NCBI RefSeq assembly: GCF_040869045.1
Contig: NC_090323.1
Span: 268,154,392-268,218,391 of the forward strand
Reading direction: 5' to 3'
Origin: Eurosta solidaginis
Lineage: Eukaryota; Arthropoda; Insecta; Diptera; Tephritidae
DNA: 64,000 nt
The translations under genes and the position numbers were made by a program. The stretch's first letter is position 1; each line of letters begins with the position of its first letter. A model generated the notes under the pieces. It made no database searches. It saw only the letters and a program-made list of their open reading frames with translations, and had not been told where the DNA came from. Below are positions 34,381 through 46,580 of this stretch, one piece after another.

Positions 34381-36449
34381 CTGAACACAAAACCAAAGTT
34401 AGGACAAATACGATCCTGAATTCAAACTAAAACATATATCGTGATAAAAGCAAAAAAAAATCTATATTATTTCACGTTCAGTGTAAAGCAAAATCAACTT
34501 TTTCAACACGTGAGCACATTTTACCACTGTATTTGAGGTCTTTGAAAGGAATTCAATTAATACGTCGAATATGGACGTCGGTTATTCTTGACACCCTTTT
34601 CAGATGCTTTAATGAAAATAAGGGGCTTATCGGGAAGCATAGAATGAATGACGGGCTTAAATAATAGGACAATTAAAGCTTCCGTATATTTTAGCCACAA
34701 GTTGTGCCATCAAACAGTCTCACAAGACTGTACATCTCCTTAATTTTTCTAGAAAATAAATTGGATATCTTCGGGGCTTTTGAAGTCACTTATGGATGTT
34801 TAGATGCTCTGGAGAATATGAAATGATCTATCTAACTTACCGCAATTCATACATATTTCATTTATAGATCGAGCAGATGCCAGCCAAATCAACACTGACT
34901 TCTGTCTTAAACCCATATTTGTACAAAGCTTTTAGTAGTGATGCTGGGCCAGCATTTCTTTCTCATTGATAAAAGTTCTTCTCTCTGGATTGGAAGTTAT
35001 CGATTGGCTAGTTCCAGGCTTCGGTTGAAGTAAATATTTTCATGTAGATAAGACTAGATTTTCTATTGTTTCCTTTCATGAGCCACACACGTAGATGTAA
35101 AAACCCATGAATCTATTTTAAAGAACCGGTGTCTCCAATAAGTTAAAATCTATGCCCAACCTCAATTTCGAAAATATACAACGAAAAGCTAATGATACCA
35201 GAGCAGAAGCATTTCAAACCCGTTGTGGCAAATATGCCTCGAAAAAACATAAAAATTGAGCTTTCACTATAAAATTGAAACTAAATCTTTTTTCAGTAAA
35301 AATTGCCAGAGGTAAGCAAAATTACAACAATGCAACAAAATAAAGAAAAAAAGCAATAACCTAATCTAAAAGCAACAACCACAAAAGCCTGAGGGCAAAC
35401 CAAACAAAGATGGTTGATGACAAAAAATACCAAAATATACAATAAACAAACCAAAATCGAGTTTACGTAAGCTGATAGAGCAACTACATTGCGAAACACT
35501 GATTTATTTATTACATTACGAACAAATAAAACAACAAAATAATTTTATACCAACAAATGCAGCTATCAGAGTAATACAAACAATACAAAAAACAGATTAA
35601 GTAAGGCATCAGCAACATAAAAACCAACAAACAAAAAAATAAGACAATTGCTACAACAAATGCTTTTATAACAAACCAAAGTGGATTAAATTATAGTTGA
35701 GTGGCACATGGCAATGTCAGTGTGAACACCACCACAGCTTCCACAGCTTCACGCACCACCCACACACCTAGCGAATTGCCATATCGATTTCAACGGGGAT
35801 AAAGCACAATGGGAGATATAAACAAAAGCAAAAAACAAAATGTATGCCAAATGTGAAAAAAATTTCTTTTCAAATCGAAAAATTTACAGATCAATGGAAC
35901 AATAGCAATTATGACAGCAATTTAAAAAAAATCATTATGTACTGAAAGAGCTTTGGCATAGCGAATATGTGACAGAATTTGCTAACCATCTAAGTGTGAC
36001 TATTAGTTTTTGTAATTTTACAGAATTGTTACAGCGATAAGGGTTACATGTCATCAATTTATAAAAGTTCAACAAAATTTCTAATTGAGACATGACTGGT
36101 CTGACTAACAAAGTTCTGACCCGTGACAGAGAAAGGCAAGAATATACGTTCTGATTTATGATAATTATTAGATACTGATAAAAATAAACATATTTCCATA
36201 GTTGTTGATTACTAAAAGTTAGCTTTTATAGTCTTTCATTAAATTGAACTGTTAGTTTATTTACGTCGTGTTCACATATAAAGCAGGTAGTCAGTTCTTG
36301 AAACGCGTTCAGTAAATGAGTGTTTGGTTTATGACTTTGTGCGCTTCGTTGGCAGGTAGAAAAGCCAGTGATTCTAATTTATTGGTCCTCTAGGAGTTCA
36401 GCTGCCTGTTTCTTTTCCGTTTTTTGTACATTATTTTGAGGGTTTCGAA
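34381..36449. other. Noncoding; A-rich strand-skewed part at 35290-35700
   Basis: 35290-35700 is dominated by caacaaa, aaacaaac and aaataaa on plus, the mirror image of the T-rich tracts elsewhere. The rest is unremarkable. Confidence 0.4.
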
Positions 36450-37010
36450 TTAAAGGAGGCGGTGTTTTTTTATTCGTTTATTATGCCTCTTTGAAATATT
36501 TTGTGTTTCTATATACCCATGTTTTGAGGTATGTTCCATAGTACGCAGAAGTTTGGCAGTATTTTTGGTTTGTTGATTTTTCTTACTAAAATTTCATATA
36601 TGTTTCCGGAACCTAGTTCTAATTTTGCGACCATATTGCCTTATGTAGCTTTGCTGGTATTCACATGTTAACTTTTATATGCCTTCTTTGTCAGTGAGTC
36701 CTCTTCGTTTGTGACGTTATTTAATATTTTTCCTAAGCTGTTTTCATTCTTAATGCAGTCTGAATTGTATGCTTTTATACCTTGGATAGTTCATCTGATA
36801 TCTTCCCTGAGTATGTTAGTTAGCACTACCTAGGGCGTTCCTTTTTTGAGCTTCCTGTTACTTCTTTTCTTTCCAATCTTCCAAACTCTGTCCACATATT
36901 TTCCGTATCCATTGTTTCTGGCGATTGGATATGTCGCAGCCAAATTACTTATTTCGGATTGCCCACCTAATAAAAGATTTCGTAACTTAATGAGCCTAAG
37001 ATTATCACAA
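36450..37010 (-). pseudogene. Penelope-type retroelement C-terminus with GIY-YIG nuclease remnant
   Basis: Reading leftward from about 37010, successive frames show NNGYGKYVDRVWKIGKKRSN, then ENSLGKILNNVTNEEDSL, then KLTCEYQQSYIRQYGRKIRT followed by RFRKHI. The last block fits a GIY-YIG endonuclease (GIYKLTC...YIGQTGR.L..R..EH), which in eukaryotic retroelements marks Penelope-like elements. The first Tyr of GIY is a stop codon (gi-stop), a second stop follows RKHI, G of YIG is Arg, and one-base slips separate the blocks. The frame ends at 36450. The RT catalytic core was not found. Confidence 0.65.
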
Positions 37011-37740
37011 GGTGGTCGGCTGTGGAGTTTGTCCGCCAAATTCAAAGAATAAATTGATTTTGAACTTTTGATTCTTTGTTTTATTTTTGTAAAATTCTTA
37101 CGAATCTCTTCTTTGAATTTCTAATAAACGACTGTTTTGAAAACTAACAAACAAATTTTGCTGAATATCCTCTTTGTCCAATGTTCACTGAATAAATCAT
37201 GAACTCAGTAATTGAAATGAATAAAACAATGTATGTACATACATATATGTATATTAATAAAATCAATTTGTGAGCAGACAACACTAATAAAAGCAAATTC
37301 ATGCACCAATCAATCAACGAAAATTAAAAATTGATTCTAACGGCATTGACATCTCAAAGTCACGAAATAATGAACAAAAATAAATTTGTATGCATAACTG
37401 AATCCAGCGAAAAGAAATAAAATAAATAAAAATTGGCGGAAATTTTTATTTTAACTAAGAATATGGATGATAAAATGATGAAATAAAAAAATGGCAGAAA
37501 TACACTCCGAGTGCTTGTCAAACATTGCCGAGGGGCGACCCCGCTTAGAAAAATGTTCCTCTTATTGAGAACCTTGTTTCTAAAATTTTGATGTTGCTTT
37601 TCCCAGGGCGTTCTGACTTTCCAGTTTTCGACATCCTTACAGCCTTGGCTACTAATGCTTTTAGAAAAACAAATTATAGGATCATAAAGATATCCAAAAA
37701 TGCCGTTTAGTTTCAAGATTTCACAGAGAAATGTAGATAT
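37011..37740. other. Noncoding stretch, nothing recognised
   Basis: A 118-codon reverse frame (37716-37360) has no motif and low-complexity composition. atgtacatacatatatgtat microsatellite near 37230. Confidence 0.4.
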
Positions 37741-38259
37741 TTGACGAATATGAGTGACACTAAGTGATACTCACATCCCTAGTCTGATGCTAAGTAAATG
37801 AAGTCACAACAACAATAAAGCAGACAGTCACTTGTATCTACATAAACGAATCAATCATTATGTCTACACATATGTACGTACACGCAGCTGAGAAGCAACG
37901 CATAACCACATGCATATATATGAGATACTCCCGAAAGTATGCAATGAGAGAAACTATAAAATCGTGCATCTGTAGTTACAGCTGAGAAATTTGATAGCTG
38001 ATGGCCAACTAGTAGATTCTGAAAATGGAAGCGCCTAGAAGATGCGAACGATGAAATCAGAGAGTATAAAAGGCGATACCAGTAGACGCGCGAGAAGCAG
38101 TTTTGAGTAAGGCGCTATCTGGCGAGCAATAGCAGTATTATTTATTGTGAAGTACTTTAATAAAGGCCATTTTTCCATTATTCAATATTCGAGTAGGGTT
38201 TAGTGATCGAACTTAGCAGAAGGTTGCAAATAAAAGGGAATTGCAGTAAATTCGTTACA
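37741..38259 (+). mobile_element. Solo LTR, 519 bp, same family as 29868-30459, flanked by ATAT
   Basis: Ends gtaaattcgttaca and starts ttgacgaatatgagt (a drifted TGTTACGAATAT). Contains agagtataaaaggc (TATA-like, near 38060) and tactttaataaaggcc (polyadenylation-like, near 38155), in the right order for U3-R-U5. ATAT at 37737-37740 and 38260-38263. It lacks about 70 bp of the other copy's U3 region and is more diverged. Confidence 0.8.
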
Positions 38260-38263
38260 ATAT

Positions 38264-41030
38264 TAAAAATTTACTTCATTTCTACTTTCACGAATCAATC
38301 AATTTGCGTGAATATTTTGGAGTTATCACAGGCCTAATTTTAAAGAAGTTGGCAACACTGATTCAGTCACATAGAATATATCCGAAAACTATTTTTGCAT
38401 AGAGCATTTAAAATAACAAATAAATAATCTGAAAAGTAAATAATAACCAAAGTGTCTTATATGAAGTCCACACGCCACTTTAATTCGTAATTTACATTCC
38501 CATTCCTTATTCGGCTGAAAATTATGGTCCAAATTAGTTAAAATCCTATTAACTAAGGGAGAAGTATATCATTAGAAAGCTACTCGCTTACACAAATTTC
38601 ATTCTCTTATTTTTATCGAAAAACTACCCAAATTTGAGAAAAAATTAAGGGACGTGTTTGTCACGTGAACTTTCAGTTTTGTCTGTCCGATTAAAATACA
38701 TTTTTGTGAATAAAATTGGTAAAGCAGATCAATTTTAAATTTTTCACGACTCAACAGTTCTAAATTAAGAAATCGACAATGCCGAAAACAGCAGATATTG
38801 GTCACGAAAAAAATTCAGTTAAAACATTGCAAAGCGAATGAATTACAAATGCGCCGGATGCATAAGGTAATTTCCGAATTACATAGAGAATAACTTCGAG
38901 CAATATTTAGGCTTCATAAAGCGAATTATTTGAATATTCACAGCACAAAAATTCCAATGTCTAGTAAGTCAAATTGAAGATGTGTATATGTATGTATGTG
39001 TATAAAAATTTGTGGTTAACCACCCACACTTTGGCGCAATTTTACTCAATTCACGTTGGATGTCCTTAATTACTCCAATTAACGATGAGAAAAAGACTGA
39101 CGCACAGAAACGACTGTGAAAGGACTACGTTAAAATGAGGTAAAACAAATGTCGTGCTTTTACGTAAATTATTACATTTATATACATACATATATATACG
39201 TACGTGCATGCATGTTGTGTACATGTGTGGATTACGATATTTTCAATGACTTGGAACCGAAGCCAAACTGTGGAAAATATAATACAGCAAATCCTCGATA
39301 AAAGAACTTTTCAAAAGCAACCCAAGTACTTTTCTCAAATATTTTTTCATTATATTAAATTTTTTTGATTTGTGTAATTTATTTTTTAAATTTTGCTGAT
39401 GAAACAGTCAAAGGTGAGGTATGAAGGCCTAGGACGAACATTTTCAGTTAGACACATTTTTATCCTCTATACGGTTTCTTTTCCTTATTGTGCCATATAA
39501 CGTAGATCGAACCATTCAAAATCAGTAAACTTAACTATCGGCTTAGTTTCGAAATTTTATAACCCCGAAGATTTATTGAGGAGCATTTCAGGGAACACTT
39601 TCCTACTTCTAAACACTTTTGGAGTTACAGCATGTGTGTCAGCCTTGGTGTTTTGCACGAGGATCTCTCTGAACAGATCGTATCGACTTGCTTATAGTGT
39701 TTCAACTCGCATAAAGTTTAGAAGAGTCCAAAGCACTGTTAACGCAACAAAAAGAGGCCAAAGGTTTACCTACCCAATAATTTTCAATAGTAATTTGAAC
39801 TAGTTATTGCACACCTCCTGGGCAGCTCACCTTTGCTATGATAACAGTAATTATATTTTGGAGCGGTATAACTCCGACGAGATTGTGACTCCAAATTGGC
39901 GGACCTACATGTTCTATGCTTACTCCATCTGCTTGGATAGATAGCTTTTCGTGCCAGAACTACACTCGGAGCCTCTACCAAACAACTACCGGACGGAGAC
40001 TCTTTTTGGGAAACGTTTTCTAAATTAAATAGATGTAAGTTTTCAATTCAGGCGAGAGCCTTCGAATATTTAGACCAACATACTATATCTATACCATGGT
40101 GGCAGCGCCATAACCTCTTTTAATATCCAACTGTCCAGGTACAGGTAGAGCTAAGCTGTTATTGAAATGCTGGGTCATCCCATTCTGTTTCTGTATTGTA
40201 GACAAAGGGCTTTTGTGAGATATGGCTATTTGATAAAATGTTAAATCGTTGTCTCTCCTTAGATATAAAAAAAGTGATAAATGGCTTTGTGAATTACTAA
40301 AAGATTCGATTGATACTTTCGAAGCTGGAAATAGTTCTCTAGTCTCAGGTCCGATGAAAAGATAGCACCTTCTGCCATCTATGATCATAGCATGTTGTCT
40401 AGTTACTCATACTTGCCGTCTGAAAATACTAATGGCGTACTTTCTAAAGAAAATTTTTCTAGAGATGCTATAATAAGTTAATATTGGTATAAAACTGAAT
40501 AAATTGTGTTAAAAATCGTTGTAAGCCAACTTGGTGGGGTAACATAAGGTCAAGGACTATAAGGTGAGTTAATTCTGTCATTTTAGAAACAGCTTGCTGT
40601 CGAAAATGGCTTTTAGATGATTGACTTTGTCATAACGATGTACTTGGAAACGATTTTCTGAAGATGACACCATGCTGAAGATAGGTTGTCCCCAAATTAG
40701 ATTTGACGAAGAACGGGATGAAGGAAAGTCGCTTCCAATACACATCTACTATCCCCGCTATTGGAATATTAATACTAAACTAAAAGTATTGCTAAGCCAT
40801 CTGGGGTCCACACATTTGGTCTAGTATGGAGTTTGATATTTTATACAAGCGATAATTTCGTATTAATTAAGTTACGTTAAATAACATTAAATATAATAAC
40901 ATAAAAATAGCCCACATGGGAGTCACTTTCTGGCTCTTTACTTCAATGAGTCGTGAAATTTGGTTAGCAGTCGCCACCCTTAGTAGCGAAGAGAATGACA
41001 CTTTGCGAGGTACCTTTAATTTATTCGGCG
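38264..41030. other. Noncoding stretch, nothing firmly recognised
   Basis: Moderate GC between 39540 and 40430 might be old retroelement sequence, but no frame shows a domain. Microsatellite at 39180-39215. Confidence 0.35.
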
Positions 41031-41031
41031 G

Positions 41032-41058
41032 ATAGGTTAGGTTAGGTTGAACTGGCCG
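41032..41058 (+). repeat. GGTTAGGTTAGGTT dispersed-repeat fragment
   Basis: ggttaggttaggttgaactg, then gccg, directly joined to the truncated end of the INE. Confidence 0.6.
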
Positions 41059-41065
41059 AAGCTGG

Positions 41066-41733
41066 GGAGCTTTGAAGAAAAATTACTGAAATCGGTTAAG
41101 GACCACGCCCACTTTTATATAAAAGATTTTTAAAAGGGTCGTGGACGAAAATAATAAGCTATATCTTAGCGAAAATAGCTCTGTCAATGGAATTTTACTT
41201 TCTAAATTGAATTATAACATTAAATTGGAAAACACTAAAATTTTTGAAAATGGGTATGGCAATTTTCTATTTTCGGGAGCCATAACTCGAAGAAAAATTA
41301 ACATATCGTAATGAAATTATGTACACATATTTTCCTTATAGCAGAAAATATTTCCAGTCAAAATGGACGGGATCGGTTAAAGACCACGGCAACTTAGATA
41401 TAAAACAAGTTTAAAAGGGCCTTAGACTAGAATAATAAGCTATAACTTAGCAAAAAATAGTTTTGTATCAATGATATTTCACTTATCATGTTTTATTGTA
41501 AGAGAAAATGTGGAGACATTTTTTTTAAACGGGCGGTGTCACGTGTTATGTAGAAAAGTAAGGAGTTAGAAAAGAAAAATTAAGTTTTTTGCTTTAAACT
41601 CAACGGCCAATACAGCTCTGAATAAGTACAAAAACAAAAAGAAAAGTAATTTATCTGAAATGAAATGTACAATTGAAGCTCACGCTGAGTATATAATGTT
41701 CGGTTACACCCGAACTTAGACACCTTTACTTGT
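41066..41733 (-). mobile_element. INE, short subfamily, 3' part missing, with a 78-bp insertion
   Basis: Reverse order of the short subfamily from ctttgaagaaaaattac to cacccgaacttagacacctt and ttacttgtt. The half carrying the GTCY tract is absent. Interrupted at 41562-41639. Confidence 0.8.
41562..41639 (+). mobile_element. 78-bp retroposed scrap with 10-bp target duplication
   Basis: agaaaagtaa occurs at 41552-41561 and 41640-41649. The sequence between is absent from the other INE copies, and the INE reads through if one duplicate and the insert are removed. The insert ends in a short A-rich run (acaaaaacaaaa), as expected of a heavily 5'-truncated retroposon or reverse-transcribed RNA. 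Confidence 0.6.
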
Positions 41734-43329
41734 TAATGATGGAAGCAACTTTGTTAGTTAAAGGTTGTAAGGCGTACACATAATCTTCGACACTTTACAG
41801 CCCCGCGCTTGAACCCACGCCTTTCCCGCTTGGTCGAACATGTGCACCTCTCGCCTTCGCTTACTCTCACCCAGTCTAATTGGGACGTCTACGTCTATGT
41901 CATTCCCATATATTCACATATGCTCTGAGGCCCAATATAGATGTAATCTTCTCCCTGTCCCGATTCTCTCCAGAGACCGCTTACACTCTAACACGCATTT
42001 AGATGCTGTGCTATGCGAGAATTGTGATATCTTACAAAAGCGTTGGCTATGGTTTCGAATAATTCTTAGTTACGCTAAATATTTGCTTGTCGCTTTTATC
42101 GAAGGCTCACTGTACTTTATATCACATTGCGCTATTAACCTTCTACTTTCCCATTGCAGTTTATTTTATTAATGCAGACAAATATTTCCGTAACTAATTT
42201 ATCAAGGTAGCGCAATGAGCACAAGTAGCAATGTATGTACGACGATGTGTGACGTAAGACATGATACCTGTGGGATTCTACAGGGTTAACGCAAATGTAC
42301 TCATGTAATCATGTAATCATGTAACCATCCATGTACTGTGTACATTTTAATTGCTTTGGCGTAACGATTTTTTTATCTGACAGTAGCAAAGTGGTCATTA
42401 GAAATGTGAAATAAAACAACAACAACAAAAGAACGTTGAAAGAACAATTCACAAATAAAGAAGAAAATTCAAGTCCATGCAACTTCATTAACGCACAATC
42501 TCACATAAATTTTCCACCTTAATATGGCAAGCAACAATTAAATATCATCAAAGTTCAGTGGGGCGTTTGAGTCTTAAAAAATACCATGGAAAAATCTTTC
42601 AAACAACAAATACAAAAAATGCGTTGGTGGGTAGTACTTTGCTTAGCCGCACATTAAAAATGACTTTCTGAAGCGAAACTGACTAACAATTACAGACATT
42701 AATAAAAATGATGACTAGATTGCGTTTTGGTTTAGGATTGATGGCATCGTAGCGTTGAAGCAATGGGAAAAGTGGTGGTTGGTGGCAAATTGTAGTAGCG
42801 ATATTCAACAAGTGTGTAAAACAACAACAATGTGATTGTGGAATTGTTATATAATATGGTTGAACAAATTGAGAGGAAATGACCAAAATCTTTCGAAAAA
42901 AAAAACTTTTTTAAATTTGGTGGGTGAAAAAATTTAAATTGAATAATCACAAATAAAAGAACCGCTTTTTATTCGCTTTGCTAATAAATTGCGTGTAATT
43001 AATCTAACTAAAAATTGAGTTAGATTTTTGATAGATGATGTAAATGTGTAAATTGTCATTAATCATAAATGTTTATGTAACCAATCTGCAGCAAAAAGAA
43101 TAAAAAAGTTAGTTTTAAATCAGAAGTAGATAAATTTAGATGCCTACACAAAATGCAATCCACGCATTCCGTTTTTTTAATAGTTCCGAAGTTGAATATT
43201 GATTCAAAATATCATTTTATTAAAAACCAACAATTTAGAGCTCGTGCATGTCGACTATTATAAAAGCTTGGTGCCACATTTGTATGCGCTTCGATTAAGT
43301 TTTGAAGGGGACTGTATTTCATTGTACAT
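41734..43329. other. Noncoding; short catgtaat microsatellite
   Basis: catgtaatcatgtaatcatg near 42303-42325. The 110-codon frame at 41840-42172 has no recognisable domain. Confidence 0.4.
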
Positions 43330-43805
43330 TCCTGGACCATTTTAGGACTATTTCGGAACAGTTTTGCGAACTTTCCGGGATAAATTCAGAAACAATTCAG
43401 AATTATTTTAAGGATCATTTCAGGACTATTTTGGTATAGTTTTTTAGCTCAGGACCAATTTGGAACGATTTCAGCATCACTTCGGGAGTATTTTAAGTAT
43501 TACTTCCGAAAATCTTCAGACTGTTATGTAGTCACTTCAGGATTGTTTCCGGAATCATTTCGAGACTATTTCACGATCTATTTGGAACAATTTTAGGACC
43601 ACTTCGAGACTATTTTAGGCATTACTTTGAGACAGCTTCATAATTTTTTCGAGGCTATTTAGAAAGCATTTCAAGAGAGAATTACAAGATCACCTTGGGG
43701 TTATATTCGGCATTATTTGAAGATTATTCCGGAATTAATATGGAAGTATTTCAAAATCACTTCTGAGGACTGTTACAAGCTCACTTCGGGAATATTTTAA
43801 GTATT
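43330..43805. repeat. 11-bp degenerate minisatellite, consensus near GGACTATTTCG
   Basis: Successive 11-mers can be read for most of the interval: ggatcatttca, ggactattttg, ggaccaatttg, gaacgatttca, gcatcacttcg, ggagtatttta, ggattgtttcc, ggaatcatttc, ggaccacttcg, agactatttta. Occasional 9-18 bp irregular units occur. About 40 units. Related to 7081-7560. Confidence 0.75.
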
Positions 43806-43839
43806 GATGTTATTTTTTATAGAGTTGTAATAAAATTTA

Positions 43840-44465
43840 CTCACTCGAACTTGTTTACGGCTACCTCCGGTGTGCCACAAGGCCAATACTTTTTGTAACT
43901 AGCTTTCCGTTTGACGCTGATGATCCAAATATTATCTCTACCTTATTTATTCATTTGGAACAAATTGAAACAGCATTACATAAAGACGGACAGGACGGCA
44001 GCTGTTTCAGTTACACCGTTTCAGTTACACCTCTTCAGTTATACTTCTTCAAAACCATTCTCTCATACCTCTCTTGCATATCAAATAACTACTACTCGGA
44101 TAATATTTAATCTGATCGGGACAATATCGCTGTATGGTGTAGTACCAATAATTTCCCGCTAAATGCTGGGTTTCGTGTATTCTTCTCCAAATCGCGTGGA
44201 CTCATTCCAACTTTGTATTTTATCCTCTCCACTCTTAAGGATATAGAGGATTTAGGGATAGTTTTCGACAAGAAATTTTTTTTCACGACAAATTTGAATT
44301 TTACCATTGCCAAGTCATGTTCAATTTCGGCTTTTCAGCGATGTTTTGGCTCAGGTTTCACTGATCGCTATACGCTGAAGTTATTATTCACGGCGTTCGT
44401 TTGTTCTTGCTTTATGTAGAGACCGTATCGTGAGCGCGAGGCTTGAGCGGGTACAAAAAAGCAGT
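43840..44465 (+). pseudogene. Jockey/CR1-type LINE reverse transcriptase remnant
   Basis: SGVPQG (43866-43883) is RT motif B. ADDPNIIS (43916 on) is the catalytic ADD block, in another frame and much closer to motif B than usual, so about 40 residues are deleted between them. From 44113: DRDNIAVWCSTNNFPLNAG, DIEDLGIVFDKKFFF (the L.DLGV.FD.KL block) and YTLKLLFTAFVCS, then RLERVQKS. Several frameshifts and stops. No endonuclease half and no poly-A end were found. It starts right after the 11-bp minisatellite. Confidence 0.75.
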
Positions 44466-44474
44466 GATTTAAAA

Positions 44475-46575
44475 TGTTCTATTACTCTGCAGTTTTTAGT
44501 TTTGCTATTGCTCTGGCTTTGAACACATACAGAGCATAGCGCATGGCCGTAGCATTAAAAGGTGACATAATTTCTTATGCTCTGCTACGAGATATGTTGT
44601 GTTTTAGAGCGAAGCAAATAGAAGAATAAAAGCTCCATGCAAAATTCTATTTGTAGTGGAGCGAGAGCAAAAAAAAAAAAAAAAACAAGTAAGGAAGGCT
44701 AAGTTCGGGTGTAACATAACATTACATACTCAGGTGAGGGCTTTGGAGACAAAATAAGGGAAAATCACCATTTAGCAAAATGAACCTAGGGTAAACCTGG
44801 AATGTGTTTGTACGATATGGGTATCAAATGAAAGGTGTTAATGATAATTTAAAACGTAGTGGGCCTTAGTTCTATAAGTGGACGCCGTTTCGAGATATCT
44901 CAATAAGGGTGGACCAGAGGTGACTCTAGAATGTGTTTGTATGATATGGGTATCAAAATAAAAGTATTAATGAGGGTTTTAAAAGGGAGTAGCCCTTAGT
45001 TGTATATGTGTGGCGTTTTCGAGATATCGACCAAAATGTGGACCAGGGTGACCCAGAACATCTTCTGTCGGGTACCGCTAATTTATTTATATATGTCATA
45101 CCACGAACAGTATTTCTGCCAAGATTCTAAGGGCTTTTGATTTCGCCCTGCATAACTTTTTCATTTTCTTCTACTTAATATGGTAGGTGTCACACCCATT
45201 TTACAAAGTTTTTTCTAAAGTTATATTTTGCGTCAATAAACCAATCCAATTACCATGTTTCATCTCTTTTTTCATATTTGGTACAGAATTATGGCATTTT
45301 TTTCATTTTTCGTAATTTTCGATATCGGAAAAGTGGGCGTGGTCATAGTCGGATTTCGGCCATATTTTATACCAAGATAAACTGACTTCAGATAAGTACG
45401 TGAACTAAGTTTAGTTAAGATATATCGTTTTTTGCGCAAGTTATCGTGTTAACGGCCGAGCGGAAGGACAGACGGTCGACTGTGTATAAGAAATGGGCGT
45501 GGCTTCAACCGATTTTGCCCATTTTCACAGAAAACAGTTATCATCATAGAATCTATGTCCCTACCAAATTTCACAAGGATTGGTAAATGTTTGTTGGACT
45601 TATGTCATTAAAAGTATTCTAGACGAATTAAATGAAAAAGGGCGGAGTTACGCCCATTTTGAAATTTTCTTGTATCTTTGTATTTTGTTGCACCATATCA
45701 TTACTGGAGTTGAATGTTGACATAATTTACTTTTATACTGTAAAGACATTAAATTTTTGTTAAAATTTGATAAAAAAAAAATTTTTTTTAAGTAGGCGTG
45801 TTCGTCACCCGATTTCGCTAATTTTTATTTAACAAACATATAGTAATAGGGGTAACGTGCCTAACAAATTTCATCATGATATCTTCAACGACTGCCAAAT
45901 TACAGCTTGCAAAACTTTTAAATTACCTTCTTTTAAAAGTGGGCGGTGCCGCGCCCATTGTCCAAAATTTTTCTAATTTTCTATTTTGCGTCATAAGGTC
46001 AAAGCACCTACCAAGTTTCATCGCTCTATACGTCTTTGGTAATGAATTATCGCACTTTTCGGTTTTTCGAAATTTTCGATATCGAAAAAGTGGGCGTAGT
46101 TGTAGTCCGATTTCGTTCATTTTAAATAGCGATCTGAGATGAGCGCCCAGGAACCTACATACCAAATTTCATCAAGAAACCTCAAAATTTACTCAAGTTA
46201 TCGTGTTTACAGACGGACGGACGGACGGACATGGATAAATGAATTTCTTTTTTCACCCAGATCATTTTGATATATAGAAGTCTAGCTCGATTAGTTTATG
46301 CCGTTACGGATTACCGTTATGCGAACAAAGTTAATATACTCTGTGAGCTCTGCTCAGCTGAGTATAATTATTGCTATTTCATTTGCAGTTTTATTCTACT
46401 ATTTGCTCCGCTCTAAGACACAACGTAGCTCGCAACGAAGCATAAGAAATGCTATCACTTGTTTATGTTCTGTTCTATGCCCTTCGTATGCTCAGAGCCA
46501 GAGAAGTAGTCATATATTCTTGCAGATGCTATTGTTGCTCTGGAGTAGCAAAAACTGTAATCTCTTAGTCTATCA
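44475..46575. repeat. Foldback element split by an INE
   Basis: 44475-44670 and 46367-46575 are inverted relatives. tttcttatgctctgctacga, gttgtgttttagagcgaagc and aaatagaagaataaaa on the left match, on the other strand of the right side, tttcttatgcttcgttgcga, gttgtgtcttagagcggagc and aaatagtagaataaaa. Between them sits a complete INE. Confidence 0.7.
44685..46366 (+). mobile_element. INE (DINE-1/mini-me-like), long subfamily, full length ~1.68 kb
   Basis: Starts acaagtaaggaaggctaagt, ends tgagctctgctcagctgagt then ata. Internal order: a part with repeated tgggtatcaaa clauses, gggcgtgg boxes, a ggccgagcggaaggacagac block near 45455, and the GGAC tract near 46213. It serves here as the reference for the long subfamily (1-822 and 47830-49453). 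Noncoding. Confidence 0.85.
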
Positions 46576-46580
46576 GCCTA

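Noticed and set aside
39540..40430. Moderate-GC stretch as LINE/RNase H sequence
   Set aside because: No recognisable motif in either strand; left unassigned.
41840..42172. 110-codon plus frame as a host exon
   Set aside because: No domain, no splice context and no codon-like composition beyond chance.
42303..42340. Short regular repeats as a possible CRISPR array
   Set aside because: A simple catgtaat microsatellite; no repeat-spacer structure anywhere, and the DNA is eukaryotic.
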